Source: Hermodice carunculata (lineage: Eukaryota > Annelida > Polychaeta > Eunicida > Amphinomidae). From it: a stretch of 64,000 bases of DNA. Each line of letters opens with the position of its first letter. The first letter of the stretch is position 1. Both the position numbers and the translations under genes were made by a program. Shown here piece by piece: positions 40,795-51,055 of the stretch. The notes under the pieces are model-generated. The model saw only the letters and a program-made list of their open reading frames with translations. It searched no databases and had not been told where the DNA came from. The DNA lies in the NCBI GenBank assembly GCA_964020975.1, contig OZ026626.1:13376365-13440364 (forward strand), in the 5' to 3' direction.

Positions 40795-42335
40795 GTTAAT
40801 TTATAATACATGTTTATTATTTATTCCGATGCAAACAAACATTGCTGTGAATAAACTCTAAAAGATAACTTCAATATTTCATTTTTTCCCAAATTAACAA
40901 TCTAGGAAATAATTACTGTTACCGTGAGCAAGGGTCGATCAGAAAATATAATCTGGTGGTATTAATTTTTGGAGAGACATGACCTAAGAGGTCAATTACC
41001 CATTAGTAGTCTGTAAGTAAGTATTACGAAAATTATTTAAATTTTACAGTTTCATCTTATCGAAATACTATGCCAGATTCACTTCAAACTTGGTAGCAAT
41101 GTACCTTTGGTATGTTTTCACCATTGAATTTTGCTCAGTTGGTCACGCGCCAGTGATTTTTGAATTTTTAGCTCATCTGATATATCTGGCTGCTGAGCTA
41201 TTGGGATGGTGTTCGATCTGTTGTCGGGTCGTCCATTCACATTTTTTTCTTCCCCCAAACCCCTCAGCCTATATATGGGTGTGGAATCACAACAGGAACA
41301 CTTCTCAGAAGACCTAGTTTTTAATCTGTTCACCAGGTGGTGTTCTGAATTTTTCGTATTCCCCATCCATAATTTACATTTTCAACCTCTCAAAGACTAC
41401 TCCAGGCTCAGATTATTTTTTTATTATTTTGTGTCTGTTGTTGTGGATCTATTTTGTTGATAAATGTCCTCTCCAAATCCAAAGTCCGGCTTTCTTTTCA
41501 AACCTATCAGAAATGTTCCTTGTGGAAGGGTTCAACAAAACGTGTATGCTAGGCCTTGTTACTACTGAAATCTGATTTTAAACAAAGATTTTACTTTGTG
41601 TATCAGACAGAGATATGTTCATATTGATTCCAATCACAGTAAGTTAACATTGGGCACACTTGAATTGATCATATTTCCACCTTCTCCAAAACTGTCATCC
41701 AGTTCACTTCAAACTTGGAGGCAATGTACCTTAAGAGGGTTTCTACCAAGTCTTCAATTGGTTATGCTTTGTTGATTTTTCCATTTTGGTGATTTTTTTT
41801 GGAGGGAGGTTATGGGCAAAATCATTTATAAATTTCTTCACTAAAACCACTGGCCAGATACACTTGAAACTTACTGATTAATATACCTGTAGTGGGTCTT
41901 CATCAAGTTAGTTCAATTGGTCATGCTTTAGTGACTTTTCTATACCTTTCCGTTATGTGAATTTTACTGCATGTGCTTTTAGTGGATCCTGACAAGTTTT
42001 GTTTGGTCCATGGTGATTTAGTGATTTTTCAAGTCCGTTCAACACTGTTGTCTTAATCTATTTAAGTTTGATCTGTCCAGTTACAAGTAAATTCAGGATG
42101 GGGACTTGCAAGAAGCCAGTTTAACTTAGATTACCTTCACTCTGTTTTATTTTGCTTTAAGCACCAGCTCTGCTCAGATCAGCTGATGCTTCAGCTCAGC
42201 TCACGACAGCTCAGGACAGGACTTGATTAGTTCAGCATGATCAGCTGAGCATATATGGGCTGGGCTGGGCTGTTCTCATAGCCCTCTAGTTACGATGCAA
42301 GATTGATAAAATTCACATAAATTATCTGCTTACAG
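40795..42335. repeat. Intron 1: dispersed repeats
   Basis: Contains family units at about 41050-41160, an AGCTCA-headed copy at 41168-41460, further units at 41480-41640 and 41680-42010, and an AGCTC/CTCAGC-rich patch at 42165-42260. Confidence 0.7.
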
Positions 42336-42586
42336 ACTTCAAAGTGTGCTTAACAAACCTAACTGGAAGGAACAGGGTATTGCAGAACTGAACAATCAGC
42401 TAACAAAGTTAGAGAAACATCTGTGCCGATCACTTGAGATGGTAGAAATCTGTGGAAAACGAGGGCGAAAAGTTCCGGTCTTGATTCCACCAGACTGCTC
42501 TGTGCATATGGATTATCTGACAGACAATTCCAATCGCAAGCAGGCACAGATTAAAAAGGATAACCCATACTTCTTTACAAATCAGG
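42336..42586 (+). CDS. Exon 2: recombinase beta-hairpin
   Basis: The acceptor CTTACAG ends at 42335 and the donor G|GTAATG starts at 42587. The translation includes LTKLEKHLCRSLEMVEICGK then RGRKVPVLIPPDC, and MDYLTD...DNPYFFTN. The GKxGRKxPVL hairpin is the position of the catalytic lysine strand-turn of tyrosine recombinases (compare GKGGKERLVPL in XerD). It splices in phase with exon 3. The box I arginine motif expected just upstream (an R-R-x-G-E type sequence) is not in this exon. Confidence 0.8.
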
Positions 42587-42623
42587 GTAATGTACAGCAT
42601 TAGTTTACCATTTAGCAATTTTA

Positions 42624-42905
42624 AGCTCAGCTGACTTGTCAGTCGGCTCAGCTTACAGGATGGGTGGTGATGCATCCATGCACAATATTTATGCATTTTT
42701 CACTTCTCAATTTCACTGTCCAGATTCACTTTCAACTTGGTGGGAACATACCTTTGCACGGTGGCTCTCCTGGAAGTTTGTTCAAATGACCACGAGGCTC
42801 CAATTATTTTTGGATGATGATGTCTCCACCAATTTGGGGGAATGTAGATTTTCCCATGTCCATCGATTTGTTTGTCTGTCCGTCCATCTATCCCGCATCA
42901 GGCAT
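42624..42905. repeat. AGCTCAG-headed dispersed repeat, third copy
   Basis: Starts AGCTCAGCTGACTTGTCAGT with inverted CGGCTCAGCTTAC, then the CAGATTCACTTTCAACTTGG block and CGTCCATCTATCC. Confidence 0.65.
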
Positions 42906-43245
42906 GAAACATCTGGGGTCAACTAGGGGAATTCTTGCCTGCATGGTTGTATGCACACAGTAATGTTTTGGCCAATGTTTGAGGATTTGAAGAATGCCAG
43001 TTATTTTGCATTAAAAAAAAAATCAACTAGAAAGGACATGGAAAATTATCAAATTTACCATCGCATGGTTGTCAATAAACTGGAAGTGTACATGGTGTAG
43101 GCCATTCGATGTCTCCAGCCCACATCCTGTGCATTTTCTAAAGGTGCTATTTTACCTCCACTGCCAAAATCAGTGTAATAAGCCGGCCAACGTACATAAA
43201 TGTGATCAAACTCAATCATCATCTGCATTTTTTGTTTAATGTAAG

Positions 43246-43557
43246 GAGATGGTTGTGTGAGAGCTGACATTGCCCTGAGGAACATAGCATCAGTAGTAGA
43301 CGTTGACACAGATTTTATCAAGTCTACCTTGCTTCGGAAGCATACAGCCACTGTTACGCAACTCCTGGCACTGAACGACTCCAATGTAGAGTGGCTTGCA
43401 AAGCATCTGGGTCATTCAGTCAAAATTCATCATGATTTTTACAGATTCAGAGAGTCGACGGTGGAAATGGCTAAAGTTGCCAAGATACTTTTGTTGGTTG
43501 AAAAGGGTGAAGTTGGGAACTTTGTTGGGAAAACCATAGAGGAAATAAAGTTTGAAG
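43246..43557 (+). CDS. Exon 3: tyrosine-recombinase box II, LGH and catalytic Tyr
   Basis: The acceptor TGTAAG at 43245 keeps phase with exon 2, and the donor G|GTGAGT at 43558 is near-consensus. Key residues: STLLRKHTATVTQLL (box II, Arg kept, first His replaced by Thr), EWLAKHLGHSVKIHH (the LGH histidine) and DFYRF with the presumed nucleophile Tyr 12 residues after that His. Then STVEMAKVAKILLLVEKGEV and GNFVGKTIEEI follow. The pattern aligns with bacterial Xer LRHxFAT...LLGH...Y. This is the strongest piece of evidence for the family. Confidence 0.9.
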
Positions 43558-43721
43558 GTGAGTTATTATGGTAGCAGTCTCAGTTTTGCTTTGATATATG
43601 TATGTGTAGTGTGGACTATATCCTGCAATATGCATGAACCACACTTCTATTTACTCTTCTCTAGTCCTGCCCCTTGAAAATGCAGGCAACGACTCATGCC
43701 AATATTATTGTAAGGTACGGA

Positions 43722-43799
43722 ATTGAGAAATGAAAGATAATTAGAAATGTAACATTTGATATGAAATGTTACATTTTTAATTATCTTTCATTTCTCAAT
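43722..43799. repeat. Near-perfect 36 bp-arm hairpin in intron 3
   Basis: Arms 43722-43757 and 43764-43799 are complementary at 35 of 36 positions, with a 6 nt loop GATATG. Each arm starts or ends with ATTGAGAAATGAAAG or its complement. Confidence 0.9.
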
Positions 43800-43849
43800 A
43801 TCCAATTTGACAATGTCCTAGATCCTAGACCCAAGGTTACTTTTAAACA

Positions 43850-44560
43850 CTCGTAGGGGAGTACCCATGGAGTTTCTTTTGGTGTTGTTCAGTGTGACCT
43901 TGGGTGACCTGGAAAGGTCAAACCCATACATTCCTAGTGATAACTAATAGGCTAGTCAGTGGGGATTGTAACGGTAACTCGCATTTTTGACCTTTCCTCC
44001 AAAACTACCACCATCAGCCAGATTCACTTTAAACCTGGTGAAGATGTACATTGGATGGGTTTTATCTGAGTTTGTTATAATGGTCACAATCCAAATTTTT
44101 TACCCCTTGGCCTTATCAGCCAACTGCTATTGTCTTCTTCATTTCTGTCTGTCCATTACCCTTGCAGAGACGATAACTTTTGAATAAATTGAGCTAGCAC
44201 CATGAAACTTGTGCCGTGGAAGCATCTCATAGAATGCTCTGATAAGTTTGACATCCAGGGACCTGACTTATTTTCAAGGTCACTAGGGGTCTAAATGTTG
44301 GTGAGCGAGGGGTCTTAAGGGCATTGGCCCGTTACATGTATATTTTTTAATGTCTTTATGATTTTTTTTTTTTTTTTTTGGAGGGGGAGGGGAGAGGTCA
44401 TATTTTGATATAAACACATCTTCTTTGACAAAACAGCTTTTCCAATTGCTTTAAAATTGCACTGAGACACTTCTGGGTATGAGAGCAAGACTTACACAGG
44501 ATGACCTTGAAAGACCTTGACCTCATTCCTATGATCAAGGGTGTGGAAGTCAACATTTGG
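43850..44560. repeat. TGACCT/AGGTCA repeat units in intron 3
   Basis: TGACCTTGGGTGACCT near 43898, TTTTCAAGGTCACTAGG near 44271 and TGACCTTGAAAGACCTTGACC near 44501 are diverged relatives of the array at 38290-39345. Confidence 0.65.
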
Positions 44561-45389
44561 TATGTTTGTTTTAGTAATAATCCTACCCTTCCAGAACCCA
44601 TCAAAATATGATCAGTTGAGGCTATTTTCTTAACACTAACTGTTAGTCCATTTGATTATTAATTACAAAAAAGACTATTTTGAAGGCCACATTGACAAAG
44701 TCTGTCAACAGGCAGTCGTCTACTTTTTCTTCTCATTCTTCAAACTGCATGTTTGTTTCTCAGATTTTGTTGTTGTTGTTTTTTTAGTTTACATATCAGG
44801 CTCAGTCACAAATACAAAGTTTTCTTTACCAGTCATTTTGAAAAGACAGTCTCAAATCAAACCTCAGAAAATGTTGATACAGTTGCTGTATATATTTCTT
44901 TAAATGACTCACTGAGGAAATACTGTTAACTTCTGAGGGTGTGTTGAATAATACCTAAAAATATACTTGCTATAAATGATGAAGACAATGATGAACAGAT
45001 AGAATTGATAAGTAATCCCCAGTATCATGAAAATCTTATCTCTATTTAATAGACAGCTGAGATAATTTCACTATACTTAGTACAAGCATTAACCCTATGT
45101 ACGCTAAATTGCCCCAAATTTAAGCCTTTGGTCATGAACTTCGACTCCAAAATTATGAATTGAGTGCAATATGTTTACAGGAATGTTGTGTCACATAATA
45201 GTGATGTACATATCCATTGTGCAAGGACAAAAGTTGTTCGACTAAAGAGGGTTTGATAATTTACCTAAATTAGAAGTACAAATTTGTTCTTAAATCTATG
45301 CCTAGTTCCACAATATGGAAACATCTTTTATTGAAATGTCAAATGATAAAATGTGCAAACCTATCACAATTGGGAATGTGCATTGACCT

Positions 45390-46310
45390 CCAAGGGGGAC
45401 TAGGGAGACTATTGAAAACTTCAGTACATTTATAGACGAATTCTCTGTCATGTTAGCTACTCTTGAAAGATGTTATCACGAGATTGCAATCTGTGATGAT
45501 TTCAACATTGACCTACTCCAGATAAATTAACGACAAATTTATCACGAGTTTTTTGATACTGTAATGTCTCATAGTTTCTCTCCTAAAATTCCATTTCCCA
45601 CTAGATTTTCTAGTTTAACACAAAAGGAACACTTATCGGTTATATTTTTTGTAAAGTAAATGCATCAGTGCAAAATACCACCCAAGGCATAATGATGATA
45701 AAGTTTTCTGATCATCAGCCATATTTATTAGTTTTGATTCTTTAGTAAATAATGAAATACTTGCAAAAATGGTTAATATAAAAAACCAGTGTTTTTGGAA
45801 TGACAAATTTCAATGAATTAGTGAAATTTGATATCCTGAATAAAACAGATCAACACACAAATGTCAGTCCAAACAAAAACGTTACTGCTCTCACTGATAT
45901 TATCGAAAAAGCAAGAAAGAAATATAAACCTTGTAAATTAGTTAGGTTTGATAAATGCAAACACAGAAAGCAAAACTGAATAATGACAAGAATACTCAGG
46001 TGATTAAATTTTAGGGACAACTTGTATAAAAGGCTTAAATCTACTCCCAGAGATTCCCCATTATCCCATGTATCTTGCTACGTACAATAACATGCTAAGA
46101 AGGAACATTCGTAGTGCTAAAAATATTATTACGAATACGGTTTTAAAATCAATGAACATGATATTAAGAAAACACGGGCCACCATAAACGAAATACTATC
46201 TAAAACAAGAATGTACATGTAAAAGAAATTCCCTATTTTTTTTTTATTGACAATGCATGGTCAGTCAGTTTACAACAAATTAATAGTTGGAATCAAATTT
46301 AATACTTTAG
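45390..46310 (+). mobile_element. LINE fragment in intron 3, EEP endonuclease
   Basis: Plus-strand frames read TFIDEFSVMLATLERCYHEI then AICDDFNIDLLQ (the GDFN block with D for G), FFDTVMSHSFSPKIPFPTRF and, further on, KHRKQN, RDNLYKRLKSTPRDSP and GFKINEHDIKKT. The order and wording match the family of the minus-strand fragment at 5418-6224. Stops and frame changes show it is dead. It lies in the same orientation as the surrounding gene. Confidence 0.8.
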
Positions 46311-46405
46311 ATCCACGAGTGAATTGTGTAGGGTGGAAAAGGCACACCTCTAAAATATCATGTACATATGCAAACATTTTTTGTGAATCATTTTCCTTTT
46401 TGCAG

Positions 46406-46525
46406 AGCTTCCTTGGCCAGAACTTGAAGATACTGATCACGATCACTGTGATCAGGAAAACCTGGAAGTTGAGCTGCAGGGGGAACAAGTGGACAGAAGC
46501 AACAAGACGAAATCCTGTACAAATG
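46406..46525 (+). CDS. Exon 4: acidic linker
   Basis: The acceptor CTTTTTGCAG ends at 46405, phase-compatible with exon 3. It encodes ELPWPELEDTDHDHCDQENL followed by EVELQGEQVDRSNKTKSCTN. The donor G|GTAATT is at 46526. The last 61 bp of the exon plus 17 bp of intron are duplicated in tandem immediately downstream. Confidence 0.75.
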
Positions 46526-46620
46526 GTAATTGAGTTAGGTTAGAAGTTGAGCTGCAGGGGGAACAAGTGGACACAAGCAACAAGACGAAATCCTGTACAA
46601 ATGGTAATTGAGTTAGGTTA
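46465..46620 (+). repeat. 78 bp tandem duplication spanning an exon end and splice donor
   Basis: Two adjacent copies begin GAAGTTGAGCTGCAGG at 46465 and 46543 and differ at one base (GACAG against GACAC). Each carries the 3' end of exon 4, the GTAATT donor and TGAGTTAGGTTA. Confidence 0.93.
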
Positions 46621-46624
46621 TGCC

Positions 46625-48364
46625 TCGCCTATTCCATCTCTTGATTTATTAACTTCATTAACAAAATTTGTTAGAGGAAGTGCATGGAAAAAATGTGATA
46701 TTTAAACTTTATGGAAATCAGTTAACATATTCATATTTTGGTTCTTATTCACGTAATAAGTTTAATCCTGCAGCATGACATGCAAGGTACATGGTGGACA
46801 GGGTTGCTACATATTTTTCTCTAATATTTTTTATTATTCAATTTTCAGAGAGCCGGGTTACATTAGTATAATCTCCTATATTGTCATTATATTTGGTAAA
46901 AGAATACCAAAACAAGCTTTTTATTCAACGGAGGCAATCTGTCACTCCACATCCTGTAATAAACATTCAAAGAGTTAAGCTTACATTTACTGTCATACAC
47001 AAGTTTGAGTTCATAATTGTCATTCTACTTGACATGTATAATCATTGAGGAATGATGAGTTCTACCTGCAGAAGATGAAGTCAGATCTGCTACCACTCAA
47101 GTTACAATTGACCTCCAGTAACCCATGTTACAATACTGACCTGGTTTAATGGCTTAGCATTGCCATTTATAAGAGTGCTATTCTCTGCTTTTACCACTCT
47201 AAAATCTTCATTTACAACCAAATTTTCGCAACAATCTGTGAGAAACCTAATTGTGAAATGGAGCCTGAGTATTTAGAAGTTTGCAGAGGAGTGCATGTAC
47301 CCGGTACCCTATTGCTGAAATGATATGCTTGATATTTGATATTACTGCCAAAAGAGATTTCAAATTCAGTTATCAATAGTGAAAATTTACTGCCATAATC
47401 AGGGATGAGAATTGGTTGCCATTTGGCAACTTTCAGCCAAAATTACTCTTCTCCCACAAAACAGAATTTTCTCAGTTTGGTCTAATTTCTTCAAAACTGT
47501 TAAATTCCTTGGGGTGGGGTATAAAAGATTGCCAAATTGATCCTGGAGTAGCCAAAATGCACTTGGATCATTCTCCTCCCTGCATAATGGACAGCTACAG
47601 TTTAATGCTTCGACTTTGAAATGGATTATTGACCTTGAACCATTTTAAGGCCACCAGGGTCAATTCTCTTTTAATTTCCTGTGCACGATATATCTCCAGA
47701 ACTAGATAAGGAGCACAAATTTTTACAGTTGATCACGATTGTCAGGCTGTATGTTGAGTTTGAAGTACAATGACGACCTAATTCCAAGTTCACCATGGTC
47801 AGTTCTCTTTGAAATTCTTGCATGTGATATCACGAAGAACCAGATAAACTAGGACCATGACACTCTTATACTTGATCACCTTTGTAAGAGTCTACATTGA
47901 GTTTGAAGGTCAATGACCTTAACCAAGTTTCAAGATCACCAGGGTCAATTGTCTTTGAACTTTTTGCATGCATCTCAAGAAGCTGATAAGTTGCAATCAT
48001 GAAACTTTTACAGTTGACCAACCTTGTAAGACTTTACGTTGAATTTAAAGTTCAGTGACCTAGACCCAATTTCGAAGTTATCAGGGTCAGTACTCAGTGA
48101 TTTTTTGGGTGCACCGTAAAGTATTGGCTTAAAATTGAGAACGTGGGGTTTAAGGCGTGAGCACAGCATGAGTCATTATGTTTTTACACAGGAGTACCTA
48201 ACATTTCATTTAATTAATGGAATCTTTAAAGAATTGTAGAGTTGGATATCAATTAATTGCACCTTCCAAATGAATCAACATTGTTACATACTTAGGTATT
48301 GAAGACTGAACCTTGAAATTATTGTTGTAGTGTTAAATTAAAATGTTTTTTTGTGTCTTTTCAG
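46625..48364. repeat. Intron 4, with TGACCT/AGGTCA units at 47620-48110
   Basis: Units with TTGACC, AAGGTCAATGACCTTAACC and CACCAGGGTCA recur about every 130-150 bp near 47630, 47770, 47900 and 48055. The rest (46625-47600) shows no recognisable feature. Confidence 0.65.
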
Positions 48365-48582
48365 GAAAAAGAAAGTCTTGGACTCCTAATGAAAATGCTG
48401 CTTTGTGGCACCATTTTGGAAGCCACATAATGGAGAACAAGGTGCTGAATAAAGAAACAATACTTTAATTTCAAACCCTTCAGGATATACCATGTTCCTT
48501 GAGGTCTAAGTCATGGCGCAACATCAAGTGGAAAGTTGCATCTATGTCAAAATCAAATGCAAATCAAAAGACCAAGGCATGA
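48365..48582 (+). CDS. Exon 5: Myb/SANT-like C-terminus
   Basis: The acceptor GTCTTTTCAG ends at 48364 and the phase matches exon 4. It encodes GKRKSWTPNENAALWHHFGS and KSWRNIKWKVASM, with three Trp at SANT-like spacing. An in-frame TAA at 48466-48468 splits the domain; the same frame then continues to TGA at 48580-48582. Either translation stops early at IL, or the copy is a pseudogene. No AATAAA was found close downstream. Confidence 0.75.
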
Positions 48583-50025
48583 AAAGGGTGCGTGAATGTA
48601 TGAAGAAAAGGCAAATTATGCAAGCTTTAAGACCTGTGTAACATGGACAGAGATTGCATTATACTGGTACTCAATGAATGATACTAAAAATTGCTTGTTA
48701 ATTAGTTAAGTGACCCCTTAACTGTCCATTTAGATTGCACATTCCTTTTTAGGGATGGGGATAATTGGGTCATTGGAGAGGCCACTGTTAGATGTTGGCT
48801 ATTGTGATTGCACATTTTGGAAGACCTTTATATTTTTGCAAAAATGATCACATTTCTACAAGATACTTTTGCACAGTCCACCCTTTTAACGAATACATTG
48901 TACTTAGATTCAGGAGCCTGGTGCTGTCTGCCATCTTAAATACAGCTGGTATACGTTGGTCTGCATGCACATTGAAACTTTCATATTGCAGAGCAAATGA
49001 GCTCACTGTTTACAGTTGACAACTCTACATATTGATGACCCCTATATACACTTTGAAACCAACGGCAAGATAAACATGATAATTGCATCTGTATTTGATA
49101 TTTCACTATAGTTATCTGTGTGCTGTAGGTTTTCTTTTTTATGCTTAGATCCTAGTCTTCTTGACTGAAAAGTGTACGGGTTTGCTGAAGTAATAGGGAT
49201 ATAACAGTCAATTCATGTTATAGACTAAGTGTGTAACATGGAAAATTAGCAGTGACTAGGGATGTCAGTCTGACTGTTTCATTGCCTGTAGTAGATTTGT
49301 GTGAAGACTATTTTGGTACACTTAAACAGATGAGTGAAGCTAAGTCACACACATTCTAGTTCAGGTTGATGGTTTAACAGAAGTCTGTGTGCAGTGGTGT
49401 CAGTTACATTGATGCTGATATTTGGAACAATTAATTTTAGATTTTTGTTAACTGCATGTTTCAGGATTTCTTCCATAATAAGGTTTATTTTAGTCTCCTT
49501 AACTACTTAAAATTAGAGACTTGTTGAAAGGATACTTCAGGAATATATGAAACTGTTTTATTACCTGGAGCAAATTTGTCATGCTTAAATGTTAAGAATT
49601 AAGATACATAGACAAGAGTGTGTCAGTTCATTTTTACATCCTTTACGTTGAAGATGATAATTTTATTACTGGAGCAAATTTGTTCATGGTATATAACATG
49701 CTTGAATGTTTATAAAATATAGTGACATGTCAATCCATTTACATTTTTAAGTTGGAGATGGTTTAAAGTACACCTGTATTTTATTAAAGATGTAACAGAG
49801 AAAATATGTATTGACCACAGTCATTAAGATGTAATGGCATGTATTTGCATGAATGCTTGCTGAAGTCTCGGTTGTGGTTAACATGATGTTATGTAACATA
49901 CAGAACATAGCAGTGACAGGACTGTCATATCTGAAGGTTTCATCACCAGTAGTAGATTTATGTTAAGACTATTTAGGTACACTTAGACAAGTGAAGCCAA
50001 GTCGCACACGTACGTTCTTTTTCAG

Positions 50026-50027
<2 letters not shown>
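48583..50027. other. Downstream region of the recombinase-like locus; no further exon seen
   Basis: Possible 3' UTR and flank. It includes a short internal repeat of ATTACTGGAGCAAATTTGT near 49560 and 49664, and the first part of duplication unit B from 49860. Confidence 0.45.
49206..49500. repeat. Local duplication, unit A
   Basis: Matches about 49860-50027 plus 50325-50380. Shared blocks are AGCAGTGAC, TAGTAGATTT(A/G)TGT, AAGACTATTT, GTACACTTA and TTTAACAGAA. About 75-80 percent identity. Confidence 0.65.
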
Positions 50028-50121
<94 letters not shown>

Positions 50122-50324
50122 GTGGCTCTCCGCTTATGCGCCGCGGTCCTGTGTGACACAGGTGGCCTAGGAAGGGAAAAAAAAAGAGATGATGAGATGG
50201 AGGAAACCATGATTATGCTAATCAGCTAATGCTGCCATGTTTACCAGGACCAGAGCCGAGGCTAAGAGTCCACCACACACTCTCACACAGCTGTGGTGGG
50301 CCCCTGGCCCACCACAGCTGTGTT
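50028..50324. mobile_element. Small non-autonomous insertion: (AAT)n head and 18 bp terminal hairpin
   Basis: Compared with unit A of the duplication, unit B has about 300 bp extra here, bordered on both sides by TTAATA (candidate 6 bp target duplication). It consists of (AAT)n at 50028-50119, a GC-richer body and a terminal perfect hairpin at 50285-50323. No coding capacity. Family not recognised. Confidence 0.55.
50285..50323. repeat. Perfect 18 bp hairpin with CCT loop
   Basis: ACACAGCTGTGGTGGGCC at 50285-50302, loop CCT, then its exact complement at 50306-50323. Confidence 0.95.
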
Positions 50325-50329
50325 AATAG

Positions 50330-51055
50330 CTATAGTTTAACAGAAAAATTGGTGGGCTGTGGTGTTTGTTAATGCTGATTTGCAAAAAAAAAAATAGGTT
50401 AAGAGAGACACCCCCCATTAAAAAAAATGTGTAAGCTACACATTGGTACCTACTGACCCAAAATAATCAGTGTAATACATGTGCCAGTGGAATGATCGAT
50501 GTGTTTTTATTTCAGAAATGTTTCATAGTGGGTCTGAAGTTTATCAGAACTGCATGAACATATACCTCCATATTTTCATCTCATTAATAAGGTGCATGTT
50601 TTGTGCTGGAGTGTTCGATACAAGCTTCAAAAGGATAATAGATGGGTATTGCACTCATGTTTTGCGGATTGGACAAGGAGATCCCATGGGAATTCCATCA
50701 GGTTTTTTAGGATGTGCACTTCAAAGATACAGGGTGGTACATAATGGTATTGTGCTTTGAAAGCACAAGATGTGCCTCAGTTTGCTGCAAACTGTATATT
50801 TACTTTTTTTTAGCACATGGGCTCAAGAATATTCTAACATTGTTGTGAGCGTTATTTTTCCTGTGTTAAATTATAATATACAGGATCCAAAATATAACTA
50901 TTGGAAGCATGTGTGGTTATTTAAAAGGTTACTTTGGTTTGCGACTTGTTCTGAAATTAAACTCCAAGGTGGCTACAAAATTAACGTTCTTACCTATTTT
51001 CAGAGTTATAAATGTCCTAATGAGAAAAAGAAAATTACATTTGGATTCACAAAAC
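50330..51055. other. No gene recognised
   Basis: Two open frames (50479-50760 and 50770-51084) show no motif, no splice support and no homologue elsewhere in the window. Confidence 0.4.

Larger units (their letters stand above)
39498..48582 (+). pseudogene. Multi-exon zinc-finger/tyrosine-recombinase/Myb-like gene, apparently damaged copy
   Basis: Five visible exons at 39498-40794, 42336-42586, 43246-43557, 46406-46525 and 48365-48582. The last four join in phase 1 at GT/AG borders. Order of domains: acidic N-terminus, two C2H2-like zinc knuckles, a helical mid-region, the catalytic fold of a tyrosine recombinase, an acidic linker and a Myb/SANT-like C-terminus. This is the architecture of Crypton-like tyrosine-recombinase genes found in many invertebrates and fish. 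In active members the enzyme would cut and rejoin DNA through a 3'-phosphotyrosine; domesticated members may only bind DNA. Damage: one apparent 2 bp slip near 39596, one single-base frame break near 40301 and an in-frame TAA at 48466-48468. Assembly error cannot be excluded. A LINE and several repeats lie in the introns. Confidence 0.75.

Noticed and set aside
50285-50323. Hairpin considered as a Helitron 3' end
   Set aside because: Helitron ends have a short hairpin a few bases before CTRR and insert between A and T without target duplication. Here the hairpin abuts the border, no CTRR follows and a TTAATA duplication is suggested.
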